From: DAOUJW01 sp965218945
GTDB lineage: Bacteria > Chloroflexota > Dehalococcoidia > Lucifugimonadales > UBA2985
Direction of reading: 5' to 3'
Length of the DNA stretch: 64,000 nucleotides
NCBI GenBank assembly: GCA_965218945.1
Contig: OZ244718.1
Coordinates: 2,108,001 to 2,172,000 of the forward strand
Below are positions 8,248-16,308 of the stretch, one piece after another. The stretch's first letter is position 1; each line of letters opens with the position of its first letter. The notes under the pieces were generated by a model. The model was not told where the DNA came from, did not search any database, and saw only the letters and a list, made by a program, of their open reading frames with translations. Made by a program: the position numbers and the translations under genes.

Positions 8248-9114
8248 ATGACCAAGGTGACCGAGAAGCGCCACGGCAGCGATAAGACTGTCGTTATCTG
8301 CGACTTCTCGCCTCCCAGGGGAAGCGATCCAGCTCTCCTATCCGGGGCGCACTCCGTCTCGCCCGACTTCATCAGCGTGGCCTACAGCCCCGGCAAGGCA
8401 GTCAGGTTGGACTCCGTCATAGCCGCCCACGCCATAAGGCAGCAGACGGGCAGAGACGCGATATTCACTATGGCCACCAGGGACATGAACAGGCTGGCTA
8501 CACAGAACCACCTGCTGGGAGCCGCCATGCTCGGCCTGGACAACGTAATAGTGGTGGGCGGCGACGCCTTTACGGAAAGAGACCTGTCCGCGGTCAAGGA
8601 CGTCAGGGACTTCCGGCCCACGGAGCTGATTGCGGCCATCAAGTCCATGAACCAGGGTGTGGACTACAAAGGGTTGAAGCTGAGAGCGCCAACGGACTTC
8701 TGTGTTGGAGCGACCATAGACCTGGGGCGCAGCATTGAGAGGGAAGCCAGACTTACCCGTGCGAAGGCTTCAGCCGGAGCCGACTTCTTCATCACCCAGC
8801 CCATCTACTACCTGGACCAAATTGAGCGATTCCGGGAGGGCTACGAGGCCGCTGCCGGAGAGCCGCTTGCAGCGCCGGTCTTCTGGGGTTTGCAGGTCCT
8901 GGACGCCAGGGGACTGGTGTTTGGCGACGTTCCGCAGTTCATCAGGGAGGAGCTGGATGGCGGGAGGGATGGTGTCGATATAGCTGTAGACCTGCTGGAA
9001 GAGTTCCTGGCGGCGGGCATCACTAACATCTACCTTGTCCCGCCCATCCTGAGGGGCGGGTTGCGGGACTACGAAGCGGCCCAGAGGGTGCTGGACGCTC
9101 TCAAGGGGGTGTGA
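8248..9114 (+). CDS. Methylenetetrahydrofolate reductase-family protein
   Basis: 288 residues with a MetF-type TIM barrel: ICDFSPPRGSDPALL at the start, a folate/FAD region around FTMATRDMNRLATQNHLLGA, then VIVVGGDAFTERD, VGATIDLG and GADFFITQPIYYLDQIERF. It differs from the second MetF-like protein of this window (58796-59695), which has the standard ISFELFPPRT start. Here the first catalytic strand reads VICDFSPPRG without the usual E, so its substrate may be a different folate or a corrinoid-linked C1 carrier. I choose ATG 8248, with GGGAG 6 bases upstream, over TTG 8242. It is convergent with rsmE. Confidence 0.82.
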   Translation: MTKVTEKRHGSDKTVVICDFSPPRGSDPALLSGAHSVSPDFISVAYSPGKAVRLDSVIAAHAIRQQTGRDAIFTMATRDMNRLATQNHLLGAAMLGLDNVIVVGGDAFTERDLSAVKDVRDFRPTELIAAIKSMNQGVDYKGLKLRAPTDFCVGATIDLGRSIEREARLTRAKASAGADFFITQPIYYLDQIERFREGYEAAAGEPLAAPVFWGLQVLDARGLVFGDVPQFIREELDGGRDGVDIAVDLLEEFLAAGITNIYLVPPILRGGLRDYEAAQRVLDALKGV

Positions 9115-9191
9115 GAAGCCAAACCTCTTCCCCATTGAGGGGGAAGATTGAGATGGGGGTGAACAGGGTTTTACGCAGAGCGTATCAGACT

Positions 9192-9968
9192 CTAGCCTCC
9201 CAACTCTCCGGCCTCATACATGACGGCGGCGGCCATAGCCAAGCCTGCCGTTTCGCCTCGGAGGATGCGCTGTCCCAGGCTTACCACAGCCACGCCGGAA
9301 GCCCTGGCCTCCTCCACCTCTTCGGCGTCGAATCCGCCCTCCGGCCCTACGAACAGGCTGAGGCCCTCCTTCCGGATCCTGTCCATGCTGGGCAGCACGG
9401 CCTCTCTGAAACCCACTCTCGTTATGCCATTCTCATTGCGGCGCTCGTCCGGGTCTCCCTCCCAAGCCATCAAACGGACCCCTTGGGCAGAGGTTAAGGC
9501 TTCCTGCCACGTCGTCGGCGCTCCCAGATATGGGATCAGTGAGCGCCCGGACTGCTCCGCCGCCTCTGTGAGTATCCTGCGCCAGCGGGTATACTTGCTT
9601 TCCGACCAGTCTCTTGACGAGCGCACAACGCTTCTCCGGGAGAGCACCGGGACAAAGGCCGATATGCCAATCTCCGTCCCCTTCTGCAGGACGGTCTCCA
9701 GTTTGTCGCTCTTGAGCGCTCCCTGGTAGAGGGTAAGGACTATCCCCGGATCACCACTGCCTCGACTGCTATCGACCACGTCCCCTTCCAGGCGGGAGGA
9801 GGATACTGAGCTGAGTCGCACAGTGTACTCCCACCCGGTGTTGTCCAGAAGGACTACCAATTCCCCCGGCCGCAGGCGCAGCACCCGGGCTGCCTGTCGC
9901 GCTACAGGCCCTGCCACCGAGGCGCGGGTCTCCTGAATGCAGGAAGGGTCGACGAAGAAACGGTGCAC
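9192..9968 (-). CDS. rsmE: 16S rRNA (uracil-1498-N3)-methyltransferase RsmE
   Basis: 259 residues. It has the N-terminal PUA-like domain (start VHRFFVDPSCI; LRLRPGELVVLLDNTGWEY) and a C-terminal SPOUT knot with the SAM-binding loops LFVGPEGGFDAEEVEEA and SLGQRILRGETAGLAMAAAV. It methylates U1498 of 16S rRNA. GTG 9968 is two bases after the prmA stop and gives the family-typical N-terminus, so the longer open frame overlapping prmA is not the real start. prmA-rsmE adjacency after dnaJ is a common arrangement. Confidence 0.93.
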   Translation of the reverse strand: MHRFFVDPSCIQETRASVAGPVARQAARVLRLRPGELVVLLDNTGWEYTVRLSSVSSSRLEGDVVDSSRGSGDPGIVLTLYQGALKSDKLETVLQKGTEIGISAFVPVLSRRSVVRSSRDWSESKYTRWRRILTEAAEQSGRSLIPYLGAPTTWQEALTSAQGVRLMAWEGDPDERRNENGITRVGFREAVLPSMDRIRKEGLSLFVGPEGGFDAEEVEEARASGVAVVSLGQRILRGETAGLAMAAAVMYEAGELGG

Positions 9969-9970
9969 GT

Positions 9971-10876
9971 CTACACCCGAGTGTTCTGCGCCACAATTAC
10001 GGCCCAGTCGCCCTCGCGGCCTGTACGCAGTATGGCGCATCCCTCTTCGCTCAGGCGGCTCTCCACCTCCGGCGCTCGCTCCGCCATGATGCCGGAGAGG
10101 ACCATCGTGCCCTGCGGGGCAACCTGGGCCACAAGATCAGACGCCATCTCCAGGATGATCTTGGTGTAAATGTTGGCGACCACCAGGTCGAAAGCGCCCC
10201 GTGTGCTCTTGTGGGTTGCGAGAGCGCGGCGGCTTACCTTGATGGTCGAGCGGAGGCCATTGTACCGGACGTTGGCGCGTGCCGCCTTTAACGCTATTGG
10301 GTCTACGTCCAGGGCCAGGATTTGTTCTGCGCCGAGCCTGGCGGCTGCTATGGAGAGGATGCCGGAGCCGGTCCCAACGTCCAGCACCTTTGCGCCGGGG
10401 ACAACCAGCTTCTCCAGCTCCAGCAGGCACATGTGGGTAGTCGGGTGATGGCCCGTGCCGAAAGCCATCCCAGGGTCCATGTCAATCACGATGTCTCCGT
10501 CTTTAGCGTCGTATTCCATCCAGGTCGGCCGAACGACAATTCGTCCCACTTGCAGTACCGAGAAGTGGCTCTTCCACATCTCCATCCACTCCCCCTCCTC
10601 CAGCACGCGCTCCTCCAGTGGGGACAGATCGCAGAGTCGTGAGATCAGGTCCACGGCTATCCTGATGTGCTCCCTGCGGTCGGCTGTGGTACCGTCCACA
10701 GGCAGGTAGGAGCGAATTATGGCCGTGGTGAATTCGGGTTCCTGTTCGTCCTCGTCAGGGTTGAAGCCCCCCTCCTGCTCCACGGCCACACCGCCGTAGC
10801 CGTATCGCTGGAATATCACTGAAAGAGGCTCAACGTACTCCGATGGGGCCCTGAGGCTCAGCTCCAGCCACTTCAT
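9971..10876 (-). CDS. prmA: Ribosomal protein L11 methyltransferase
   Basis: 301 residues. The N-terminal substrate-recognition domain (MKWLELSLRAPSEYVEPLS) is followed by a Rossmann methyltransferase domain with SAM motif KVLDVGTGSGILSIAAARLG, acidic ALDVDPIALKAARANV and the FDLVVANIYTKII motif typical of PrmA. It methylates lysines of ribosomal protein L11. ATG 10876 is preferred to TTG 10882. It lies between dnaJ (12 bases upstream) and rsmE. Confidence 0.93.
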   Translation of the reverse strand: MKWLELSLRAPSEYVEPLSVIFQRYGYGGVAVEQEGGFNPDEDEQEPEFTTAIIRSYLPVDGTTADRREHIRIAVDLISRLCDLSPLEERVLEEGEWMEMWKSHFSVLQVGRIVVRPTWMEYDAKDGDIVIDMDPGMAFGTGHHPTTHMCLLELEKLVVPGAKVLDVGTGSGILSIAAARLGAEQILALDVDPIALKAARANVRYNGLRSTIKVSRRALATHKSTRGAFDLVVANIYTKIILEMASDLVAQVAPQGTMVLSGIMAERAPEVESRLSEEGCAILRTGREGDWAVIVAQNTRV

Positions 10877-10888
10877 AGCCAAGAGGCT

Positions 10889-12013
10889 CTAGGAGTCTTT
10901 CCCAAGGGCGTCCTTGATCTTCCCTAACCAGCCCTTGTCCTCCCTGGAGCCGTTGCTGAGTGTCTTGGCAAGCTCCTGAAGGAGATAGCGCTGGTTCTCA
11001 TCCAGTGATTTGGGAGTGACCACGCTCACAGTCACCAGGTGGTCGCCCCTCTTGCTCCTGGAGTATGGTACGCCCTTACCCTTGATGCGGAACACAGTGC
11101 CGGACTGGGTCCCTTCAGGAATGCGCAGGCTTTCGGGTCCGTTCAGGGTGGGCACTTCCATCTCGTCTCCCAGGGCGGCCTGCGCGAAGTTTACGGGCAG
11201 ATCATAAAGTATGTCGTGGTCGCGCCGTTTGAAGACCTCGTGGGGCTGCACTCTGAGTAGGATGTACAGGTTGCCGGGCAGTCCGCCGTTGCTTCCCGCG
11301 TCGCCTTCCCTTGTGAGGCGTACCTGGGTCCCGTCCTCCACGCCCATCGGAATGTCCACCTTCATCTTTCTGCGCCGGCGCTCGCGTCCTGAGCCGCTGC
11401 ACTGTGTGCAGGGGTTGGTGATTATCCTGCCTTCGCCGTTGCACTGGGTGCACGGGCCCACCTGGGTGAACTGGCCGAACATGCTGCGCTGCACACGCCT
11501 GACCTGTCCCGTTCCCTTGCAGTGCTGGCAGTCCACCGTGGTGCTTCCGGGCTCGCCGGCGCTGCCGCTGCAACGACTGCAGACTTCAACGCGAGACACG
11601 TCTATATCGGTTTCCACTCCGAACACAGCCTCCTCAAAGGAGAGCGTGAGGTTGGTCTGCAGATCGTTTCCGGTCTGGGGCGCCCTGCGGGAGCGAGTGC
11701 CGAAGCCGCCAAAGAAGGCGTCGAAGATGTCGCCAAAGCCTCCGAAGTTCTCCGCGCCCTCGAAGCCTCGGCCTCCGCCGTTCCCAGCCCCGACGCCTGA
11801 GTGGCCGAAGCGGTCGTACTGGGCGCGCTTCTGCGGGTCGCTGAGCACCTGGTAGGCGGCGTTGATCTCCTTGAACTTCTCCTGGGCCTGGGGGTCTTTG
11901 TTCCTGTCTGGGTGATAATCCAGGGCCAGACGGCGGAACTTGGTCCTTATCTCCTCCTGGGAGGAGTTCCGGGAAGCACCCAATACATCGTAATAGTCTC
12001 TCTGAGTGGTCAT
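10889..12013 (-). CDS. dnaJ: Chaperone DnaJ (Hsp40)
   Basis: 374 residues in full DnaJ layout. The J domain covers residues 4-70 with HPD in DYHPDRNKDPQAQEKF, then a Gly/Phe-rich linker (GHSGVGAGNGGGRGFEG). Four zinc repeats follow (CSRCSGSAGEPG, CQHCKGTG, CTQCNGEG, CTQCSGSG), then the C-terminal substrate-binding domains. The first zinc repeat is slightly atypical (GSAG instead of GxG). It stimulates DnaK ATPase and delivers clients. dnaK and grpE are not in this window. Confidence 0.96.
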   Translation of the reverse strand: MTTQRDYYDVLGASRNSSQEEIRTKFRRLALDYHPDRNKDPQAQEKFKEINAAYQVLSDPQKRAQYDRFGHSGVGAGNGGGRGFEGAENFGGFGDIFDAFFGGFGTRSRRAPQTGNDLQTNLTLSFEEAVFGVETDIDVSRVEVCSRCSGSAGEPGSTTVDCQHCKGTGQVRRVQRSMFGQFTQVGPCTQCNGEGRIITNPCTQCSGSGRERRRRKMKVDIPMGVEDGTQVRLTREGDAGSNGGLPGNLYILLRVQPHEVFKRRDHDILYDLPVNFAQAALGDEMEVPTLNGPESLRIPEGTQSGTVFRIKGKGVPYSRSKRGDHLVTVSVVTPKSLDENQRYLLQELAKTLSNGSREDKGWLGKIKDALGKDS

Positions 12014-12186
12014 ATTCCCTGTCTTCTGAATCTCAAGTTGGCCTGCACTACATTTTACCCTATGGCTGAAGTACAGCCAAGGGGCTGTGCGCCGTCCTTC
12101 TCCGGGTCAAGGCCAAATTTCTGCTACGCAGCGGATTATGGAGCTTGCCCCACGATTGGTACAGGGATACGCTCGTGCGGGAAATA

Positions 12187-12700
12187 CGTCACTCCCGAGA
12201 AAGCCTGCCCCGTACCTGATACGGGGTCGGGAGTCCACACCCCCCGCACCTGGATTCCTGCCTCCGGAGACCTTTGCATAACCCATAGCGTCAATCCCGC
12301 AAGAGTTGCCCCACCGTCATTCCTGCGGAAGCAGGAATCTAAAAACGCTGTCTGCAAGGCTACGATACCTTGGAAGAGGGGCCTTAGATTCCCGTTTTCA
12401 GAGACCTTTGCGTAACTTGTGCCGCAGCCCCATACTCCCGTCATTCCCGTGAAGCTTGCCCCGTACGCCGATACGGGGACGGGACTCCAAGGCGTTACAT
12501 TCAGGACAACGTAGCTTTGCAGGCAAAGGCTTTGGATTCTTCACTCCGCTGCGCTCCGCTCAGAATGACAGTGAAACGCGCATCTTTGGGGAAGATACCA
12601 AAGTTATGCAAAGGTCTCTTTTCACGGGAATGACGGAGAAGTTAGCCTCTTCTAGGAGATACACCGGAGTTATGCAAAGGTCTCCTTCCGTAGGAATGGC
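12187..12700. repeat. Repeat patch 1 (mosaic of dispersed repeats)
   Basis: This fills most of the 757-base gap upstream of dnaJ. It contains four copies of the 16-bp motif GAGACCTTTGCRTAAC: direct at 12267 and 12401, inverted at 12604 and 12669. 12267-12400 matches the reverse complement of the 182-bp element at 45474-45655 at roughly 93 percent by eye. 12401-12456 matches the forward start of that element. The rest (CTCCGCTGCGCTCCGCT with CAGAATGACAGTG, and so on) matches repeat patch 3 near 50.1 kb in inverse orientation. Short open frames crossing it are not genes. Confidence 0.8.
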
Positions 12701-12771
12701 TAGATCTGTGCGCCCGTCCTGAGCTTTAGCCGGGGACTTGTTAAAGCGCGGTTCAACCTGAGCGTCAGCCG

Positions 12772-13563
12772 CTATTTGTCGAACGGGCCAATCGGGGTGT
12801 CGGCGGGCAGGAGCCGGTATTCCACTATTCTGAAATCGCCGGTCAGCGTTCGAGCTCCGGCCTCGTCCGTGGACCATGTGGCGCTCCGGTAAAGTAACGG
12901 CCTGTCCACCACGTGCTCGTAGCTGTCCACGAACACCTCTTTGACGGACGTCTGGTCCGGTGAAATACCCATAGCCTCTTTCTGCGCGGCGGTGAAGTTG
13001 GAGATGTTGATAGAGATCGTGCGCGTATCTTCGTAGATGGCCGTTGGCTGTCCGTACCATCGGCCGGTACCCACAAAGGCATACCCTGTGTCCAATAGCC
13101 GCGTCCCAGTTTGCCAGACATTCAACACCCACGACGCCAGGGTGTCTTCGTCACCCATCTGAACCGAGGTCTTGTCTCCTGTGGCTACCCACGTACTCAC
13201 CCTGTGGCCGTTCTCCAGTTGCGAGTATGACAGCACCTCGCCTTCCGTGTTGCGGGTAACAGTGGTAAAGATGGCGGGGGCGCCACTATCATCTTGCGCC
13301 ATCCATATCTCCCCCAGGACATGCTCCGGTAATGCCCAGGCGCGGCCAGGAATGCCAGGATCCTTTCTTTCATACTGAATACTCTTGAGATACAGGATCT
13401 GGCCCGCAGAGATTCCTTTTAGGATCATCTGCTTCTCCTGATCTGCCTGCCGGGTGGGTATCGGCGCGCCGGCTGAATCCGTCTTGAGGATGGGTAGAAA
13501 CCAGGATAGAGCCAGGACGGACACCAGCGTAAATGCGCCAACGCCAAGCCGCACCCTACTCAT
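12772..13563 (-). CDS. Exported protein of unknown family, paralog A
   Basis: 263 residues. An N-terminal signal or anchor (MSRVRLGVGAFTLVSVLALSW) precedes a soluble domain. It is clearly homologous to the divergent neighbour at 13822-14583. Both have GQILYLxSxxYxRxDP near the start of the domain, a central IxxTxxRxxxGxxxxxSxxExG segment, and an end with Y-E-x-V-x-DRP-x-L-x-R, DEAGxRTL and RIxEYRLLP. No known domain was recognised. The pattern of a short N-terminal anchor plus a beta-rich domain resembles lipoprotein-carrier-like extracytoplasmic proteins, but that is only an impression. There are no cysteines suited to a lipobox. Confidence 0.72.
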   Translation of the reverse strand: MSRVRLGVGAFTLVSVLALSWFLPILKTDSAGAPIPTRQADQEKQMILKGISAGQILYLKSIQYERKDPGIPGRAWALPEHVLGEIWMAQDDSGAPAIFTTVTRNTEGEVLSYSQLENGHRVSTWVATGDKTSVQMGDEDTLASWVLNVWQTGTRLLDTGYAFVGTGRWYGQPTAIYEDTRTISINISNFTAAQKEAMGISPDQTSVKEVFVDSYEHVVDRPLLYRSATWSTDEAGARTLTGDFRIVEYRLLPADTPIGPFDK

Positions 13564-13809
13564 ACGCGAGCGCTCTCGGCATTGGCGGAATCCCGCTTGT
13601 GCAATTCCAGCGGCAATTGGCCTCCTGGTCGCGTGGCTTTAGCCGGAACACTCCCGATTCGATCCATGCCCATACATTGCTATGCCTGGCGAGAGTTGTC
13701 AATCCTCGCAGAGCCGTTGCGGCAGCAGGAAGGATAGAGACCTGCGTCGTTACCCCGAAGGTTGTTCAGACGGTATCTCGAGCATAAAATCGGCCTCTCA
13801 GTCGTGTGC

Positions 13810-13815
13810 TACAAT
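13810..13815 (+). promoter_or_regulatory. Candidate -10 box, probably leaderless transcript
   Basis: TACAAT lies six bases before the ATG at 13822, so transcription would start at or next to the start codon. No Shine-Dalgarno sequence and no convincing -35 are visible. Confidence 0.4.
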
Positions 13816-13821
13816 CCCGCC

Positions 13822-14583
13822 ATGCGCATCCGTATAACCATCGTCGCCGTTGTTCTTCTCACTGCAACAGTGGTTCTTCTGTGGCCGTCACAGGAGGCCC
13901 GTCTGACTTCTGAGGAGGAACTGAAACGCCTCGTGGACGGGATCACCGATGGGCAAATCCTGTATCTCCGCAGCGCTACGTACAAACGCCCCGACCCTAC
14001 CAAAATACCGCCGAACTCTCCATTTCATATCCCGGAGAGCATCCGGTCAGAGTCTTGGTATGCCCAGGATGGAGACGGCGAGATCATCCTCTACACGACT
14101 ATCTCCCGTGCCTTGGACGGCAGGCTCGTGGAGATGTCCAGAATTGAGGACGGCCAGGTGACCACCTACTACCTCTCCACTGGCGCGCAGCTTTGGCATC
14201 CCCAGGGTCCTATAATCGGCGATAGCGTCACTGATTTTGTGAAATTCGTGTGGCCGTGGCCTATAGGTGAATGGCATGCCCAGGTGGAAGCCAGGGATTG
14301 GCAGGGCCGGAACGCTGTGGCGTGGGAATGGAGGCGTATCACATTTGCAGGTCCTCAATATGTGGACCGCTACGAATACGTCTTGGACAGGCCCATTCTT
14401 CACCGCTTCGCCCTGTATGAAGAAGACGAGGCCGGGGAGCGTACGCTGATAAGCGATTACCGAATTATGGAGTACAGACTGCTGCCGGTTGCGAACATCC
14501 CCCAGATACAGGTTACGCCCTGCGTGGTAGACAGGGAGTCCTTACTAGCGTCAACGTGCTTACGGCTTGAGACCCCCAACTAA
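13822..14583 (+). CDS. Exported protein of unknown family, paralog B
   Basis: 253 residues, divergent from and homologous to the gene at 12772-13563. It starts with a hydrophobic segment (ITIVAVVLLTATVVLLWPS), followed by EEELKRLVDGITDGQILYLRSATYKRPDP. The shared closing motifs are YEYVLDRPILHRF, DEAGERTLISDYR and MEYRLLP. The middle portion is more diverged and about 20 residues shorter than in its partner, and the C-terminus (30 residues after RLLP) is unique and contains two cysteines. I start at ATG 13822 because the frame upstream is not protein-like and a TACAAT box sits just before it. Function unknown. Confidence 0.7.
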   Translation: MRIRITIVAVVLLTATVVLLWPSQEARLTSEEELKRLVDGITDGQILYLRSATYKRPDPTKIPPNSPFHIPESIRSESWYAQDGDGEIILYTTISRALDGRLVEMSRIEDGQVTTYYLSTGAQLWHPQGPIIGDSVTDFVKFVWPWPIGEWHAQVEARDWQGRNAVAWEWRRITFAGPQYVDRYEYVLDRPILHRFALYEEDEAGERTLISDYRIMEYRLLPVANIPQIQVTPCVVDRESLLASTCLRLETPN

Positions 14584-14820
14584 CACCGGGCGCCCAATTG
14601 GTCCACAATTGACCTCCGAACAGCGCAAGAAAGACTCCAAGTAGCAAATACCCCGTGACTGCCAGGGTTTGCAAATCCTGGAGTGACTATGAGAAACAAA
14701 CCAAAAATGTGAACGTGGAGGCGTTCTCACCCCGGTTGGCGATTCTCGCCATTGCGCCTGCTCATTTTGTCGGGCGCGTCTCACGCCGACGCGCGGCTCG
14801 TTTACTCGTTTCGCAATTCA

Positions 14821-14849
14821 TTGTCGCGCGTAGTCGCAGGTGCTATAAT
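14821..14849 (+). promoter_or_regulatory. Promoter of the rpsF operon
   Basis: TTGTCG (14821-14826), a 17-base spacer, and a perfect TATAAT (14844-14849) with an extended TGn just before it. Predicted start is near 14856, 29 bases before the rpsF start. This is one of the best sigma-70-type promoters in the window. The 240 bases before it (14584-14820) hold no gene I can recognise. Confidence 0.65.
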
Positions 14850-14884
14850 GTCCCAGTATTTTTGCCGGATAGGGAGAAACCGAC

Positions 14885-15433
14885 TTGAGGTATTATGAGC
14901 TAATGATGGTGGTGCCCCAGACGGACGACGAGGGGTTGTCTGCAACACTGGAGCGGGTGAACAATGACATTGGGGAGCGCGGCGGTACGGTTGTCAGACA
15001 GGAGCGCTGGGGGGGCTTGAGGCGGCTGGCGTATCCCATAAACAACCACAACGAGGGCAGCTATGTGCTGACCCACCTGGAGCTTGACCCGGAGCGCGCC
15101 GGTGAGTTGGAGGCCAACTTGAGGGTGTCGGAGAACATTCTGAGGCACATTCTTCTCAGAATAGACTCCATCCCGGAGGCCAGGGTGACGCCCGTCCAGG
15201 AGGCCCCTGCACCTGTAGCGGAGGCCGCGCCCGCAGACGCTTCGGCGACGGCAGAAGAGGACGTTGCACAAGAGGCAACGGAGGCGGTTGCAGCCGGAGA
15301 CGAGCCGACGTCGGAGGCTGAGGGAGAGGCTGCAACGGCAGAAGCCGAGCCTGCACCCCAGGCGGAGACTGAGTCCGCTGCAACCGACGACGCGTCCGAG
15401 GCCGAGACGGCAGACGATGCCGAGAAGCAGTAA
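14885..15433 (+). CDS. rpsF: Ribosomal protein bS6 with long acidic tail
   Basis: 182 residues. Residues 1-95 are a normal S6 (LRYYELMMVVPQTDDEG, WGLRRLAYPINNHNEGSYVL-like core, ENILRHILLRID). After that comes an extra tail of about 85 residues made almost only of A, E, T, D, P and S, with no aromatic or basic residues apart from a last K. The tail is probably disordered. It starts at TTG with AGGGAGA upstream. The order rpsF-ssb-rpsR is the standard bacterial one. Confidence 0.92.
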   Translation: MRYYELMMVVPQTDDEGLSATLERVNNDIGERGGTVVRQERWGGLRRLAYPINNHNEGSYVLTHLELDPERAGELEANLRVSENILRHILLRIDSIPEARVTPVQEAPAPVAEAAPADASATAEEDVAQEATEAVAAGDEPTSEAEGEAATAEAEPAPQAETESAATDDASEAETADDAEKQ

Positions 15434-15487
15434 GAGTGAGGCAGCAACTGGAGCGCGCTGCGCTGGACATGGGTAAGGAGAACTGAG

Positions 15488-15886
15488 ATGGCCGGTTTGA
15501 ACAAGATGTCGGTAATAGGATTCTTGGGGACTGACCCGGAGATGCGGTACACTCCCAACGGCAATCCGGTGACATCTTTTCGTATCGCTACATCCAGGAG
15601 CTATACCAGCTCCGACGGAGAGAGGCATGAGGAAACGGAGTGGTTCACCGTCGTTGCGTGGAACCAGTTGGCTGAGTTGTGCAACCAGTATCTCAGCAAG
15701 GGCCGGCGCGCCTACGTTGACGGTCGGCTTCACAGCAACTCCTGGCAGGGACAGGACGGCCAGACCAGGTTCAGCAACGAGATCGTAGCCGAGAGAGTGC
15801 TGTTCTTGGACCGCGCCCCGGGTGGGCCCGGTTCCCCGGAAGGTGAAGGAGAAAGTCCATTTGACGAGGACTCCCTGCCGTTCTAG
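15488..15886 (+). CDS. ssb: Single-stranded DNA-binding protein
   Basis: 132 residues. The OB-fold core is clear (MSVIGFLGTDPEMRYTPNG, FRIATSRSYTSSDGERHEETEWF, VVAWNQLAELCNQYLSKGRR, VDGRLHSNSWQG). A short acidic C-terminal tail ends in DEDSLPF, matching the DDDIPF-type tip that recruits repair and replication partners. It lies between rpsF and rpsR as in most bacteria, with AAGGAGAACTGAG before the ATG. Confidence 0.95.
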   Translation: MAGLNKMSVIGFLGTDPEMRYTPNGNPVTSFRIATSRSYTSSDGERHEETEWFTVVAWNQLAELCNQYLSKGRRAYVDGRLHSNSWQGQDGQTRFSNEIVAERVLFLDRAPGGPGSPEGEGESPFDEDSLPF

Positions 15887-15921
15887 GCCGGGTTCTCGAC
15901 GGAAGTTTGAGGTTATAGTAA

Positions 15922-16218
15922 ATGGTTAGCAGGTTTAGACCGGGAGGTCCACAGAGAAGGCGCGGTAGGCCCAGGTTCTACACCAGGCGCAAGGTGTGCG
16001 CGTTCTGCGCCGATCACGTGTCTGAAATAGACTACAAGGACTTGGGACGGATTCGGCGCTACGTCTCCGAGAGGGCCAGGATGGAGCCCAGACGCAAGAC
16101 GGGAACGTGCGCCAAGCACCAGAGAGCCCTTTCAACGGCGATCAAGAGGGCGAGACACCTTGCTCTCCTACCCTTTTCACAGGCTCACATCCGTGTGGGC
16201 AGGGATGCCGGTTCCTAG
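15922..16218 (+). CDS. rpsR: Ribosomal protein bS18
   Basis: 98 residues. The S18 signature is present: VCAFCADHVSEIDYKDLGRI, RRYVSERARM, then RRKTGTCAKHQRALSTAIKRARHLALLPF. Two cysteines in CAFC plus C-x2-H later could bind zinc, as in C+ forms of S18. The N-terminus is highly basic (RFRPGGPQRRRGRPRF). It follows ssb by 35 bases and completes the rpsF-ssb-rpsR unit. Confidence 0.95.
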   Translation: MVSRFRPGGPQRRRGRPRFYTRRKVCAFCADHVSEIDYKDLGRIRRYVSERARMEPRRKTGTCAKHQRALSTAIKRARHLALLPFSQAHIRVGRDAGS

Positions 16219-16255
16219 CCCGGGCCGCCGGTTCGAATGACGTGCGTAGTATTTG

Positions 16256-16277
16256 TCGCCCATAATATCGTGGGCGA
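16256..16277 (+). terminator. Possible weak terminator after rpsR
   Basis: TCGCCCA (16256-16262) pairs with TGGGCGA (16271-16277) across an 8-base loop, followed by TTCCGTTT. The stem is perfect but short and the T-run is interrupted, so it may only attenuate transcription into the parvulin gene. Confidence 0.35.
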
Positions 16278-16308
16278 TTCCGTTTAACTACAACCCAAGG
16301 AAAGGGAT

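Noticed and set aside
9115..9180. CTTCCCC/GGGGGAAG stem between metF-like gene and rsmE as a terminator
   Set aside because: No T-run on either side. It may be a weak bidirectional structure but cannot be supported.
12456..12722. Open frames inside repeat patches (also near 12087, 45301, 49837, 50015, 50359)
   Set aside because: They consist of repeat sequence shared between distant intergenic sites and have no protein-like composition or ribosome sites.
14660..14700. Possible tRNA-like arm (CCAGGG-TTTGCAAA-TCCTGG)
   Set aside because: No acceptor, D or anticodon arms could be built around it. It is a simple inverted repeat.
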